A stretch of DNA of 64,000 nucleotides from Heloderma charlesbogerti (taxonomy: Eukaryota; Chordata; Lepidosauria; Squamata; Helodermatidae), in contig JANEZZ010001567.1 of assembly GCA_026122225.1 (NCBI GenBank), forward strand, positions 1 to 64,000, given 5' to 3'. The notes beneath the pieces are model-generated. The model had not been told where the DNA came from. It did no database searches and saw only the letters and a list, made by a program, of their open reading frames with translations. Below, piece after piece: positions 35,126 to 56,297 of the stretch. The position numbers and the translations under genes are program-made. The number at the start of each line of letters is the position of its first letter. The first letter of the stretch is position 1.

Positions 35126-35706
35126 TAGGGGAATTGCAGTCTGCACATACCCGGGGCAAGGCTCTTATAATAAGGGAAAGGCAGCCTACACATGCCCAGA
35201 GATCATTCCTAATGGAAATAACTTAACAGCCATTAGGATCACAGGAAGCTGTCTTATGCCAGGTCAGACTACGAGTCCATCTGACCCAGTATGGCCTACC
35301 CACTCGGACTGGCAGCAGTTCCCCAGAATCTCAGGTGGAGAGGGCCTTTTTCTACACAGTGATAGAATCCAGGACTGTCTGCATGCAAAGCATCTGCTCT
35401 ACCACTGAGCTACGGCGTCTCCCTAAATTATAAAGGGGTACAGCCCTCCCTCCCTCATCCAACAGGGCAAGAACCAGCCACGCAACAGGTGTGCTTGACC
35501 ACTCATCCGGCCAGACAGGAGTCTCTGGGGCTATTCTGCTTATAAGAAGGAAAAGGCGGGCTACACGTGCTTGGGGCCAAGGAGAGGCATTCGGCACGTG
35601 CCACGGGCTTGTTCCTCACTATCGTATGGGGACGGCGGACCGCTCAGGGCCACTCTGTTACAAAGGAAATGCTGCACATGCCTAGGGGCCATGCCTCGAA
35701 GGAAGT
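35126..35706. repeat. Degenerate short repeat array, interrupted by a SINE
   Basis: Four imperfect copies of a motif approximated by GGAAA-GC, then CTGCACATGCC, then GGGGCCA occur near 35130, 35172, 35545 and 35661. Between copies 2 and 3 sits a tRNA-derived SINE (35236-35430, minus strand, GTAGCTCAGTGGTAGAGCAG). Confidence 0.55.
35236..35430 (-). repeat. tRNA-derived SINE
   Basis: On the minus strand the A box GTAGCTCAGTGGTAGAGCAG opens the element. It ends in AGACAGCTTCCTGTGATCC. Confidence 0.7.
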
Positions 35707-37080
35707 CGCACCCATCCGTCAGCCAGATAAAGAGCGGCTGGCTGCAGAGGGCGTACGCCTCCCGCGCAGCTGCCCCGACCCTGCAGAAGCAAAGGGGCCT
35801 CACGCGAGCTCAACCGGGTAGCGGGCGCGTGACTCTGCATCCCCGCAACCTGCTGCGACCCGTAAGGCAGGCGGGAAAGCACGCGCCCCGCTCGAAACGT
35901 GGGGCGCCGGCGGCCTGAAGGGGCACCCCTCGCACCGGCCTTGAGGACGCAAGAGCCGGCTGCAGCGGGCCGAAGGTCCATCTCCTGCAACGCGGCTCCC
36001 CGCTTCTCAGGCACCCCGTTCTGCGCGGCCCCAGGCGCGCGTTCGCTCACGCACCCGCGGAGCCGCAGCTCGGCGGGCAGCGCACAACCATCACGGCCGC
36101 GGAGCGCGGCCGGCGCCACACCGGCGGCCACGCTCAGGGCCCGGCGCAGCAGCGCCGCGGAGACTGGCGCCGGCGCCCAACGGCCGGGGCGCGAAGGCCG
36201 GGGGCTCGCCCGCCGCGCGCGGCACCCCGCCGCCGCCAAGGCAGGGCCGCCGGCCCGCAGCGGAGCGCCCCGCGCATGCGCCCCCCGGCCCAGGGAGAAG
36301 GGGTGGGAAGGGGAGGAGAGCGCATGCGCAGTCGCCCTCCCCGGGCGTCGCGGGAGCCATGCTGACGCTACCCCCGAAGCGAGACCTCCGCGGGGGAGGG
36401 GGGAGTCGGTTGGTTCCCTCCCCCCTCAACCGGCTTCGTGGGGTTTCTCCGCCGCCGCTCTGACGCTTCTTCTTGCGGGGGCAGGGGGTTTGGAATCCCC
36501 CCCCCCGGCAACCATCCGGGCTTTTCTTTTTAGAACGTCGCGAGGCGGTCACGTGACGATGGGGAGCCAATCAGGGCGCGCTGACGTAGACGCTACTGCG
36601 GTTTCCCGCCATGGCTGAGGCGGCGGTTGGCTGGATTAAAAAATTTTTTTGGATGTTTTATTTATCATTTTCTACTTCGACGCCTAATCTCGCCGGAATT
36701 AGTTAAGATGGGATCCCTCGGATCGGGGCCGTCGCGGTCGCGCGCCCGCTTCCTCCTCCTGCTGACGACCAATGGGGTGAGTGCCTTCTCGCCACGTGAC
36801 CTTTCCAGAGGGCGAAGGCGCACGCGGCTGGGGGAGAGGAAACTGTCAGTCAAGCCGCTTGTCCCGCCTCCTCTGCTGTGTCCGCCCAATCAGAAGCGAG
36901 GACGGGCGGTGGCTGTTTAAAGGGCCAGCTGTCTTACATAAAGGGCGAAGTTGGCTGTCACGTGGCGCCTGACAATGGGACCCCCATTTTTGTGGGGGGG
37001 AGGAGGGGCGTCTTCCGAAGAGGGGGGGGAGAGTCGTCCCCCCCGTGTCTTGTGGCACATTCCAGGTTTCTTTTAAAGCT
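35560..37080. other. CpG island upstream of BRD2
   Basis: The stretch is CpG-dense from about 35560 to 36640, continuing less densely to 37080. Additional CCAATCAG (36893), CACGTG (36793, 36959) and TTTAAA elements occur. No protein domain is recognisable in the overlapping ORFs. Confidence 0.6.
36540..36776 (+). promoter_or_regulatory. Upstream promoter cluster and candidate non-coding first exon
   Basis: Within 70 bases are a palindromic E-box GTCACGTGAC (36548-36557), CCAATCAG (36567-36574), a CRE-like TGACGTAG (36582-36589) and an E2F-like TTTCCCGC (36602-36609). GCCATGG at 36609-36615 opens a 31-codon ORF. A strong donor GGG/GTGAGTG follows at 36777. This looks like an alternative upstream first exon, perhaps of BRD2, or the start of a non-coding RNA. 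Confidence 0.4.
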
Positions 37081-39149
37081 ACAATGATGCAGAAGCTGTT
37101 TTTGAAAATGCCTACTAGGAATTGGGGTAAATCTCAATCTGCCAGTTGGGCTTTGTTTTGTCATGGGGGGGGGAGGATGGTTGAGAATATCTGTTTTCAA
37201 AGCTTAATTCGGGGGGGGGAGCTGGAATTGGGGTCGTGGGGGGGAGCTGGAATTGGGGTCGTGGGGGGGAGGAAAAGAGGAGTAATGGGGGGTTGTCTTC
37301 CAAGGAAAACTGGTGAGAATTGGGGGGGCGGTTTTTGTTTTTCTTACTTTGAGGAGTTTGGGAGAGTGCCCCAAAGTCTGGGCATCACCTTGGGGCACAG
37401 TGTGTGTGTTTGACCTTGAGCCTTTAAAACAATAATCCAAGGCCCAATGTACAGCACTCTTCAAAATGAGATTTACAGAAAATTCGTCAAAATCTTGGTT
37501 GAGATGAGCAGAGAATCTGATCTCTTATATTTAAAGGTGGCAGTGGGGATTTTGAGTGGGGGTTTGTGTGTATGACTTTAATGGTGCAATAATCCCCCAG
37601 TTTATTGGAGCCTGGTGGGTATCCTGAGTAAGCATTGAGGTGAAGGCAAAAAATAGGTTCCGTGGTGGGAGGGTGGGGGAGAGATTATTTCATATTCTTT
37701 AATAAATGAGAGCTGTCTGGGGTGTTTCCCTCCCTCTCCAATATGGATGCAGTGGAAATGCTGTGTCATTGCTGCATGAGGCAAGCAGGCCTTGGACTAG
37801 AGCGGAGGCTGGGTGGTGGCGGGGGTGGAGAGACTGGAGAGCACAAAGAAATGAGGAGCTTCCGCCTTCCCGCTCGCCACCCCTAACTTTCTGCCCAGTT
37901 GATCCTCTTCTGAGAGGCTGCTTTATGGGGGAGGTTAGTGTCTGAATGAGTTGCTTCTTGGCTGATGGAGACAAGAAGCGTGCCTGCAAAATGGCTGCGG
38001 TAGAGAGGCAGGGTGGAGACGGAGTGAGCAATGCCGTTAGGCGCTTTGGGGCAGTTGCAGGCTGACTAAAACCTATGAGGGGTTGTCCTTCCCTGCTTTT
38101 GACCCTGCACGGTGCCTCGTTTGTGGACAGAAGATCTTCTTTCAGCAAAGCTGCGTGGCTGTGTCAGGATGTGACTCATCTCAAAGGACTGTCCCTTTTT
38201 CTAGAACAATCCAGCTGTGTTTCCAAAGGGGGCACGCGCACCCGTTGGATGGTCTCCTTCTTTTGGAGACTGCAGGCTGGTTGCTCTTTAGGAAATCCTT
38301 GGCGATTTGGGGTGTGTGTGTGCATGCATGTGATGGCAGTGGAATTGACAGTGGTACCCTGCCTCTTGTCCCCTTTTGACTGCAACCTTTTATCCTTTGC
38401 TATAGAGAGACCCCATCTGGAAGGAGAAGGAAGGGGTGAAAAACCGTATCAGGACATACCCCCCAAATTAACCAAGTAGCCATCCCCATTTCCATGCCCT
38501 CTGGAGAGGAACTCAGAAGCTACTTCTGTTTAAAGAGGCGGGAGGCTCCCAACATGGCCACTGCCTGGCAACAGGCACATACAGTGAAATGCAAACCCAC
38601 ACCCCACCATAGTTCCTGTTGCGTTGGAGCTGGACACGAAACTTTTATTTAATGGCCCAGAAGGGGCCAAAGTCCGAGGGAAGTTGACACACCCCACATG
38701 TTTGTCAGAGGCAGGGGGTGGAGGTTAATGCCATCATGCCACCCAGGAAGGGGCCTGGTCTCATCCTTTCTGCTTGGGCGGGGAGGAGAGGCCAGACTTT
38801 TGCTTAAGGAAACCACGGCCGTGGGAAAGGCGGGGGCCGGGGGAAGAGAAGGCAGCTGTGTGTGGGTCTCTGGCACTCCCAGTTTGGGGGGGAAGGGGTC
38901 AGTACCTCCTGGGCAGATACGGGGGTTAGACTGTTTCCGCGTTGATAGGCAGCAGAAATGCTTGATGTTTGGCCTTCAAGACACTTCCGCCCTTGTGTTC
39001 AAAGCTCGGGTTTTGGAGGCCACAAAGTGGGTCAGCGAGGGGACACTTGTCCTGACAGGGTTGGGTTTTCCCCCTAGCGTTATGGACGAAAGTGGGATGC
39101 TGCATGGTGAACATGGGAGCGGCTGCTGCAGGACATGGGGGCCGACGCG
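37081..39149. other. Spacer between the two CpG islands, no gene recognised
   Basis: Contains G-rich runs and a two-copy tandem unit of about 29 bases at 37210-37270 (GGAGCTGGAATTGGGGTCGT). Short ORFs lack domains. Confidence 0.4.
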
Positions 39150-40138
39150 AGTTACGGTGCAGGCGATACCTCCGGAACGTGTGGGCAACGGGGCTTGATG
39201 ACTGCCACGGCTTCGTCACAGTTTGTCCGGATTTCTTGGTCCGGCCTTGCAGCTGCTGCGGGCGGGCGGGCGGAGAGGGGCTGCTGCGGGTCCTCGGTGG
39301 GCTGACACGATACAGGCCGACCGGCTGGGACGACGGAGGATGCCCCCCGACAGGGCGGCGGGCCCGCTTTCCGTCCGCGCTTTGGGGGCCCCGCGGCGCG
39401 GTTCGCGTGCCCGAGGGGCTCGTGTGAGCCGCGGCCCGAAGGCAGGAGGATGCGTGTTCTTGTCGGGGATGTGGGGAAGCCAGTCACGCCGCGCAGCGTA
39501 TCGTTTCGAGCGCGTCCCGAGCACGGACTCGGCGGGCGCGCGCGCATTCTTGATCGGGCGGCGACGGCTGCGTCGGCGGGGCGCGCCTGGCGGGCCCGCC
39601 GGGGCCCTGAGCGCCTCGTTCCGCGGGCGCCGCGCGTGTCCCCCCGCGCGAGGCGGGCCTGGGGCCATCCGTTGCAGCGGCCGCCGAGGCGGCATTATGC
39701 TCGCGGGGGCGGGGCGCATCGGGCGGTTGTCTCGCTGGCGCGGCGCGGCGCGGCTCGCGTTCCCCCCGCTCCCTGAGGGGCGACTGCGTGGAGGCGGGAG
39801 CCTCTGGCGCGGGTTAAGGGCGACTCCTGTTTTGGCGGGAAGAGGAATCCGAGGGGAACCTCCCCCTCCCCCCTCCCCTGTCACACGCTCCCTCCCCATC
39901 ACCGTGGCCTGTTTTGTGTGGTGGGGCGGCGGGAGCGGCGCCCTTTTAGGAGGCCGCCAGCGCCGCCGGGCCGGGGGCGACGCAACTCATTGTTCGCCCG
40001 CTCCGCGCCCTGCTGTTCTCGCTGCCACAAAATGGCGCTTCCCCCCTCTCCTCCTCCCTTCCCCCCGCGGTGAGCAGAGAACCGCAACAGCCAACGGCAG
40101 CTCCCCAACCGTCGCCCCGCCTCCACGTGACAGGACGG

Positions 40139-40412
40139 CCAATCGGGAGGCAACGAATGGCAGGGCCGTCCAATGCGTGAGCTGGCAGCCGGGAACGGCG
40201 GGGCCGGACAACACACCCGGAGGTGGACGGGGGGCGAGTGATTGATCTGAGCGGCGCCCAATCGCCAGGCGGCGTCTGTGTCCTCTCCGCCCAGTGGGCT
40301 CCGCCGAGCCGGCGAAGGGGCGTGCCTATGCGGGATGGTGATGTCAGGGCCTCTTATGGCCAATCGGAGCGGAGATAGCCTCTATATAAGGACGATCGGA
40401 GGCAGGCCGAGA
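40139..40412 (+). promoter_or_regulatory. BRD2 core promoter: TATA box with CCAAT boxes
   Basis: TATATAAG at 40383-40390 is preceded by CCAAT boxes at 40139, 40170, 40258 and 40360 and by a CRE-like TGATGTCA at 40339. Transcription would start near 40413, in GAGGCGCCATTTCGC. The elements sit in a CpG island about 760 bases before the BRD2 ATG. Confidence 0.75.
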
Positions 40413-41169
40413 GGCGCCATTTCGCTGGAGCGGAGGAAGGATTCTATCCCGAGAGCGAAAGAGTGCGGGTAGGGGTGGGCGGACTCAATCGGGAGCCATC
40501 CTCGCCCGGCGGCCCCCAGTCACCGGCCATCGTTGTTGCTACCAGCTCGGCGGATCCCCCTCTTGGCTTCCGTAGCGGTTGCTGTCCCCTACCCATCCCA
40601 CCCGCCGAGAGAGCAAAGGTCGAGCGCCGCCAGTAATCCCAGTACAATCCAGTGACATCCGCGCCTCAGACTGGGACGACTCGCCTGGGGACCGGGACCT
40701 CCGGACGCGGCAGGCGCCAAGGAGACCGGGAAGCCCTATATTGCCGGCGTCCCGGCGAGGTCGGAGGCCCTTGGGGGGGGTCGCAGGAGGGGACCCCTCC
40801 CCACCAATCTCAGTGCCCTGGAATTGCAAAGGCCGCCATTTTATTAGCTTTCCCCCCTAATAATAATCAGCAGTGGGGGGCGACCGGAGGGGAGGAAACG
40901 GCCCCCCTTCCCCCCATGCAATAACGCCCCCTCCCCAAATAAAGAGTCCGCGTTGAACCCGGTCGCCTGCCCGCCTCCCCCTTCCTGCGGGAGGGGGCCT
41001 GCTATGCACCCCTGAGCGAGGGTGTTTTCTCCCCCCTGCGAGGCCGAGCCACCTGGGCAAAGTGGGGGGGTTCCCCGAGGCCACGGAGGCGCCGGCGGCT
41101 GGAGCGGGACCGTCCCGGGAGAGAGCCGGGCCCCCGGGAAGAGCTGCTGCTGCTGGTGCTCCTGCGGGC
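40413..41169 (+). other. BRD2 5' leader (probable 5' UTR)
   Basis: This is the stretch between the TATA-predicted start and the BRD2 ATG. It is GC-rich. Only two upstream ATGs occur, each opening a tiny ORF: ATG CAA TAA at 40916 and ATG CAC CCC TGA at 41004. Whether the leader is spliced cannot be decided; a possible acceptor (pyrimidine run ending GCGAG) lies near 41042. Confidence 0.55.
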
Positions 41170-50315
<9,146 letters not shown>

Positions 50316-51070
50316 GCAGACTGGTGGCAGCGAAATGGCAGGCAGGCGGGTGGGAAGCATGTTCGGAAGAGGTTCTGCAGGACCAGAACTGGAGAGAACT
50401 GCACGACGGGCTCCCCCTGCAGCTAGGCAAGGGAGGCTTCCGCAGCTGGCTTCCCTGTTCCATCCTTCGGACCATGGGGCGAGAGCTGGCCCTGCTGTGT
50501 TTGTGCTGTGGCGTGGGGCACTCTGACGTTACAGTTTGTTCCAGCAATGGGGGGGCAGTGTTTTACTGTTTTGGTTGACTCAAAAAAAAAAAAACTTGTG
50601 GTTTTCATAAAGCGTTTAGCAAGTTTGGTTTTGTGACGCTCCTTCCCTGGAGGGACAGGTAGGGACTGCCATGGGGTGTGCGTGTGCCCCAGATGCTCAG
50701 GCTTGGCGCACTGAGTGGAGACAAGACTCATGTGGGGAAAGGTTGCCTCCTCTTACTCGCCTGTTGGCGTGTGAGGTTCTTTTATTTATTTTATTTTTTC
50801 CCATTGTTGGCTTTCCCTGGGATCTGGAGTGAGTGCAACTGTGTACGTATCTGGGCAAAATCGAGACAGCATGTTCTTCGCCCCTCAAGGGAGGCTATTC
50901 TGGGGGTGGCCCTCTTGAGTTTTTTTTATGTTGACTGTATATTTTTTTTTCTACTGTTCCTTTTATTCCCCCTCGCCCATTCCTCCTTCTAGGGCTGTGT
51001 TTCATCTTACTGTATGTTAAACCTTCTGGTTCTTTAACATGTAAATAAAAAAAAATATTATACAGGCTGG
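50316..51070 (+). terminator. BRD2 3' UTR and polyadenylation signal
   Basis: The 3' UTR follows the TAG stop at 50313. AATAAA at 51044-51049 in an A-rich context is the likely polyadenylation signal, giving a UTR of about 750 bases. An A12 run at 50582 and T-rich runs near 50780 and 50940 lie within it. Confidence 0.75.
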
Positions 51071-52199
51071 TGTGGACTGAGTAGAGGGGGTGGGGAAGAG
51101 GCAGCTCTTCTTGCCATCTAAGAATGCTAAGCTTGAAGACCAAAGTCTACAGCTTTCTGACTGCCAGCCCTAAATCCCTAGAGGCTTCTGCCCTCTTCCC
51201 CCAGCCCACAAAACTGATGGCTGGCTGCTCTGCTTAGGATCTGCTCCAGCAGCCGCTCCCTCCCAAACACACAAGAGTGCTATTTCTGCAGGCCTGAACA
51301 GCCTTTCTGGATTAGGCCTAGGGTCCACTTGTGAGCGGCATGTGGGCAGCCCCCACTCCAGGGCAAGAAGGCTTCAGCCGTCCCCTCTCTTCCCTTGTAG
51401 ATCACCCTACCTGGCAAAGGAACATTACTTCTGAATGTAAAGGCTCCATTTTAATTCATAGTTATAAGCTGTGATGCCTAAATGAAGCGGTGTTCCTTAT
51501 GAGTAAGTGTATCCCATGCAGAAGCAACTTCAGCCACTTTCTATGTGCAAAGCATGATATGGGGAAATCCCCCAGACAATTGCAGCAGGTCCTTGCATGA
51601 ACAGAAAAATTGCATAGTGCTCTCCTAAATCTCAAAGTAACCTGCAGTCTTCTGTCAGACGCTGCAGCGCAGAATAATAAATGTAATGTGGGTTCTTCGC
51701 TACTGGAATGCACATACCCACAAGAACACACTCCACTGTTTCTGTGGGCTTATCCAACACCCCTAAAAGCAGAATTCTTCCATTGCTGCCCTACTGGAAG
51801 TTCAGCAGCAGAGTTTTCCATAAACCTACAGTTAACTTGATGGTGGGGTAGCTACATTCCGGTGAAGCAGTATTCAGCCTTTTCAGACGTCAGACCCAGG
51901 ACCCGCCTTTACTCCAGACAGGCATTTGGGTTAATGTGTGGTTACTTTTTTTAACCATATACTTGTAGGTGGCAGTGCTGATGTTACAACCTGCCTTGGG
52001 TCAGGCTGCAGCCTAGTAGTGGGTCCTCCCCCACCTGTAAAGCAGGGGAAGGGAAGCTCTCTCAGATGAGTGCTGTATTCGATTTTTGAGAGGCTCTTCA
52101 GGGCCCAGTCCAGTTGTGGATGGGGCTGAAGGCAAAAGGGCTGGGGCTGAAAATGCAAAGAAATCCAGTGCTTTGCATGGTGCTGATGGACAGGGAGAT
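51071..52199. other. BRD2 downstream region, no gene recognised
   Basis: Intergenic. A faint CR1-like tail remnant occurs near 51300. Confidence 0.4.
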
Positions 52200-52570
52200 G
52201 TTCTTCCTCAGTACTAGAGCCCAGTGGGGTCATCCCATGAAGGTGATTGTGGGGGGGGGGGGGAGTATTCATGTAGCGCACAGTTGAAAACTAGAATTTG
52301 GCTACTGCAAGATGCACTGACAGCCATCAATTTGGACAGCTTTAAAAGGGGGTTAAACTCATGGAGGGGAAGGCTATCTGGCCACTAATCATGATGGCTG
52401 TGTGCTCCTTCCAGTATCAAAAGTGGTATGCTGGGGAACATGAGCGAGAAGGTGCTGTTGCGCTCCTGTCCTTTCTGTGGACTTCTTGTTGGGGCATCTG
52501 GTTGGCCACTGGGAACAGAACGCTGGACCAAAAGGGGCTTTGGACTGATCTAGCAGCAGGGCTGTTCGGT
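52200..52570 (+). repeat. CR1 LINE 3' fragment
   Basis: Contains GGCTATCTGGCCACTAATCA and CTTTGGACTGATCTAGCAGC, the same subfamily as 183-650 but more decayed. Confidence 0.7.
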
Positions 52571-54290
52571 TCATAGAATCATAGAATAGGGTTGGAAGGG
52601 GCCGACAAGGCCATCGAGTCCAACCCCCTGCTCAATGCAGGAATCCAAGTCGGAGCATCCCCGACAGGTGGCTGTCCAGCCTCGTCTTGAAGGCCTCCAG
52701 TGTGGGAGAGCCCACCACCTCCCCAGGTAATTGGTTCCATTGCCGTATTGCTCTGACACTCAGGAAGTTTTTCCTGATGTTCAGCCGGAATCTGGCTTCC
52801 TGTAACTTGAGCCCATTATTCCGTGTCCTGCACTCTGGAATGATCAAGAAGAGATCCTGGCCTTCTTCTCTGTGACAACCTTTCAAGTACTTGAAGAGTG
52901 CTATCATATCTCCCCTCAGTCTTCTCTTCTCAAGGCTAAACATGCCCAGTTCTTTCAGTCTCTCTTCATAGGGCTTTGTTTCCAGTCCCCTGATCATCTT
53001 TGTTGCCCTCCTTTGAACCCTCTCCAGCTTGTCTGCATCCTTCTTAAAGTGTGGTGCCCGGAACTGGACACAGTACTCCAGATGAGGCCTAACCAGTGCT
53101 GAGTAGAGGGGAACTAGTACTTCCCGGGATTTGGAAGCGATGCTTCTATGAATGCAGCCAAAAATAGCATTGGCCTTTTTTGCAGCCACATCACATTGTT
53201 GGCTCATATTCAGCTTGTGATCGACAACAATTCCAAGATCCTTCTCGCTCGTAGTGTGGTTGAGCCACGTATCCCCCATCTTGTAACTGTGCATTTGGTT
53301 TCTTTTTCCTAGGTGCAGAACTTGGCATTTATCCCTATTAAATGCCATTCTGTTGTTTTCTGCCCAGCACTCCAGTCTATCCAGATCACTTTGAATTTTG
53401 TTTCTGTCTTCCAAAGTATTAGCTATCCCTCCCAATTTTGTGTCATCTGCAAATTTGATCAGCATTCCCTGCACCTCCTCCTCCAAGTCATTCATACAAA
53501 CGTTGAAGAGCGCTGGGCCCAGGACTGAGCCCTGCGGTACCCCGCTCGTTACCTCTCCCCAGCTTGAGAAGGTCCCATTGATAAGCACTCTTTGAGTCCG
53601 ATTCTGTAGCCAACTGTGGATCCACCGGATCGTTGTTTCACCTAGCCCACTTTGAGCTAGTTTGCTCATCAGGATATCATGGGGCACTTTGTCGAAAGCT
53701 TTGCTGAAGTCGAGGTATATGATGTCTACAGCATTCCCACGGTCTACAAGGGAGGTTACTTGATCCAAAAATGAGATCAGATTTGTCTGGCAGGACTCGT
53801 TTTTGACAAATCCATGTTGGCTTCAAGTAATCACGGCATTGTTGTCAAGGTGCTTCCAGATGGATTGCTTTATGATCTGCTCCAGAATTTTCCCCGGGAT
53901 TGATGTCAGACTGACTGGTCTGTAGTTCCCAGGTTCCTCCTTTTTACCCTTTTTGAAGATAGGGACAACGTTAGCCCTCCTCCAGTCATCTGGCACTTCC
54001 CCCGTCCTCCATGACTGCTCAAAGAGAATAGACAGCGGTTCTGAGAGTTCTTCTGCCAGTTCCTTTATGACTCTAGGGTGCAGTTCATCTGGCCCTGGAG
54101 ATTTGAACTCATTCAAAGTAATGAGGTGTTCCTTCTGTTTTGTGAGCATGTTGTTTCTGTCTCCTTCCCACCCCTGATGAGGAGACTTGGCAGCTTTGGA
54201 CCCTAGACTTTGCATATTAGTAGTGCTGGAGTAGACCAGGGCTGTCTGACTCAATTCAGTATCCTTTGCAAGAATCGCAGCAACCGTGCT
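52571..54290 (-). mobile_element. CR1 LINE, 5'-truncated, nearly intact reverse transcriptase
   Basis: The minus-strand ORFs 54254-53823 (143 aa) and 53768-52632 (378 aa) share one frame separated by a single TGA near 53823. They read SPGPDELHPRVIKELAEELS, NYRPVSLTSIPGKILEQII, DIIYLDFSKAFDKVPHDIL, GVPQGSVLGPALFN, FADDTKLGG and [10 protein letters not shown]. The 3' end is the ATTCTATGATTCTATGA repeat at 52573. Confidence 0.9.
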
Positions 54291-56200
54291 TGGTGAACTA
54301 GTTACTACTGGGTCTAGCTACTACTGCCCATAGAGTACTACATTTCATTGGCTGGGAATTTATCATAATGGGTGAAGCTCTTCTAAAGCCCGTGGCAGCC
54401 TATGCTTCTCAAATGCTTTTGAGTTTTGGCGGTGCTTTTAAGCTGAGTCTTATCTGCTGGTGCTGACTAGGCAGACCCTTGTGTGCAGATGTGCAGTAGG
54501 ATTTGAGGTCCTAATCCAAACAAATGCTAGCCACTGACCAGCACAACCACCTTAGTCTTAAAACCAAGTGCTAGGAAAAAGCAACAATCCCTGAGATTCT
54601 GTATTGCCCCTTTGTCCCCATGTGATCTGGGAGGAAAGGTGCAGCCAGTCCCATAAATGCCAAAAAAAAGGTATGCATGTAGCCCACCCAGGACTTTCTT
54701 CAGAATCCTTTCCCCTGGAGCTATGTGTCGCTCCTGCAACAAGTGACCTGCCTGGCAGGTGGGTTGTGGGAGGGAGATGCCCTAACCTCCAGCATACCCT
54801 AATCTCCAGCGTTCTCCCCCTTAATCTTACCCCTGGCAAGATTACAGGACAGTTAAAGGAGCTGCTACTCTCATAAGCACCTCTCCATGGGGGTAAAATT
54901 ACCATTACAATAAACAACCAACAATTTGCTTTCTGTTTATGACACCCTGAATCATTTTATGACACCCTGAATCGGCCGCCTGAGGTGGCTGCCTCATTCT
55001 CCCTAATGATAGGACCAGCCCTGAGGGGCCAAATCTGTCTCCAAAAGCTCCAGAATTTTCTGTCAGGGCCCCAGTGTGAAATGCAGCAAAAGAAAATACC
55101 AGAATTCATAGAATAGAATCATAGAATTCAAAATCTGGCTTTACAAAAACCCTGAAATTTAACAAAATAATACTGGGAACCTTAACTCTTCTCAAATTTT
55201 AAGTATCAACTTCATGTCTTTTCAAAACCTTTTCAGCACCCGCAGCTGGGAAGCACATCCAAACGCTACAGGAAACGACAATCTCTCTCTCTGCACGCCC
55301 CCCCCCAAGTATAAGTCCTAAAACTGACAATTTTATACTTTAAGAAAACAAAAGTAACATTAAAAAAACATACACATTTCAATCTTCTTTAAAAAGTGTG
55401 CTCTGAGGCCAGATTTTCCGCAACCTGGTCTGAAGGGAGATTTGTCCCCACCCTTTCTCTTATATTTCAACACTCCCCTCCAATACCAAATGGCTTTCGA
55501 TCATGAAGGGAAATGAAAATCTGAAGGACTCATAATTGCACCCAATTTATTTATTTTCCCTTCCGTTATGTTTGAGGGTTTTCTTTTTGTCCCTTCGTCA
55601 GTTCAAGATGATGGGGAGATTTATTGCCGCACCTGATGTGACTGGAATGAGGGGCCTGACCTTAAGGAAGGAACAGGAGAATTGATGGGGTGGTGGGGAG
55701 GTGGCCCCACCCCACCTTTGTCTGGCACCCCATTTTCTCCCCCCTCCCACTTTCCACTGAGCAGCTGTGGGTTTGTATGTGGACTTTTGAGGCCCAAAAC
55801 AGGAGTGGCCCAGTGGCTTTTCCTCTTCAATATACCTCCCTGAGGGGAATTCCGTTTTCAAGCTTTCTGCCGTTCTTATTATTTGTCCCTTTTCTCTGCC
55901 TCACTCCTTAATGTGGGGGGCTTGGACCAAAGGGTTAATTCGGGGTGAATCACCCCCACAATTTCAGGATTCATGTACTGTAATCTTAAGTCAAAGAGAT
56001 TTCCGGGAACTGTCTGGATTTTTAAAATGAATTTTTAAAAGGTATAAATACTAGCTTAAGTTGTTTTGTGAAGCCTTTTTGCTTTGAAAAGAGGGGTAAA
56101 ATACCTAAATAAATACATAAAAAGTAGGAATATACACACACAGCCTGCCATTTTTCCCTAGTTCACTTTGTGTTAATATACCTGACAGGATTTTTTAAAA
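54291..56200. other. No gene recognised
   Basis: AT-rich intergenic sequence; a CR1-type ATAGAATCATAGAATTC microsatellite lies at 55110-55130. Confidence 0.4.
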
Positions 56201-56204
56201 CTTT

Positions 56205-56297
56205 GGCTGCAGTCCTCTGCACACGTACCTAAGCCCCAAAAATGCAATGGGACTTATTTCCAAGTAGATACATACTCAGGATTGTGCTGTAAATATG
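56205..56297. mobile_element. Family 2 palindromic MITE remnant
   Basis: TGCAGTCCTCTGCACACGTA on the left and AGATACATACTCAGGATTG on the right, with an AATGGGACTTATTTCCAAG core as at 11920. Confidence 0.55.

Noticed and set aside
36545..36610. Second MHC class II X-Y module in minus orientation
   Set aside because: CCAATCAG and a TGACGTA-like site are present, but they are only about 7 bases apart and no X1 core lies beyond, so class II-type spacing is not met.
35682..36618. Overlapping ORFs of 185-239 codons on both strands of the upstream CpG island
   Set aside because: Compositional; no conserved motif. Open frames on both strands are expected at high GC.
39223..40245. 340-codon plus-strand ORF in the BRD2 CpG island
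   Set aside because: Arg/Gly/Pro/Ala-rich product of GC composition with equally long antisense ORFs, no domain, and it overlaps the promoter.
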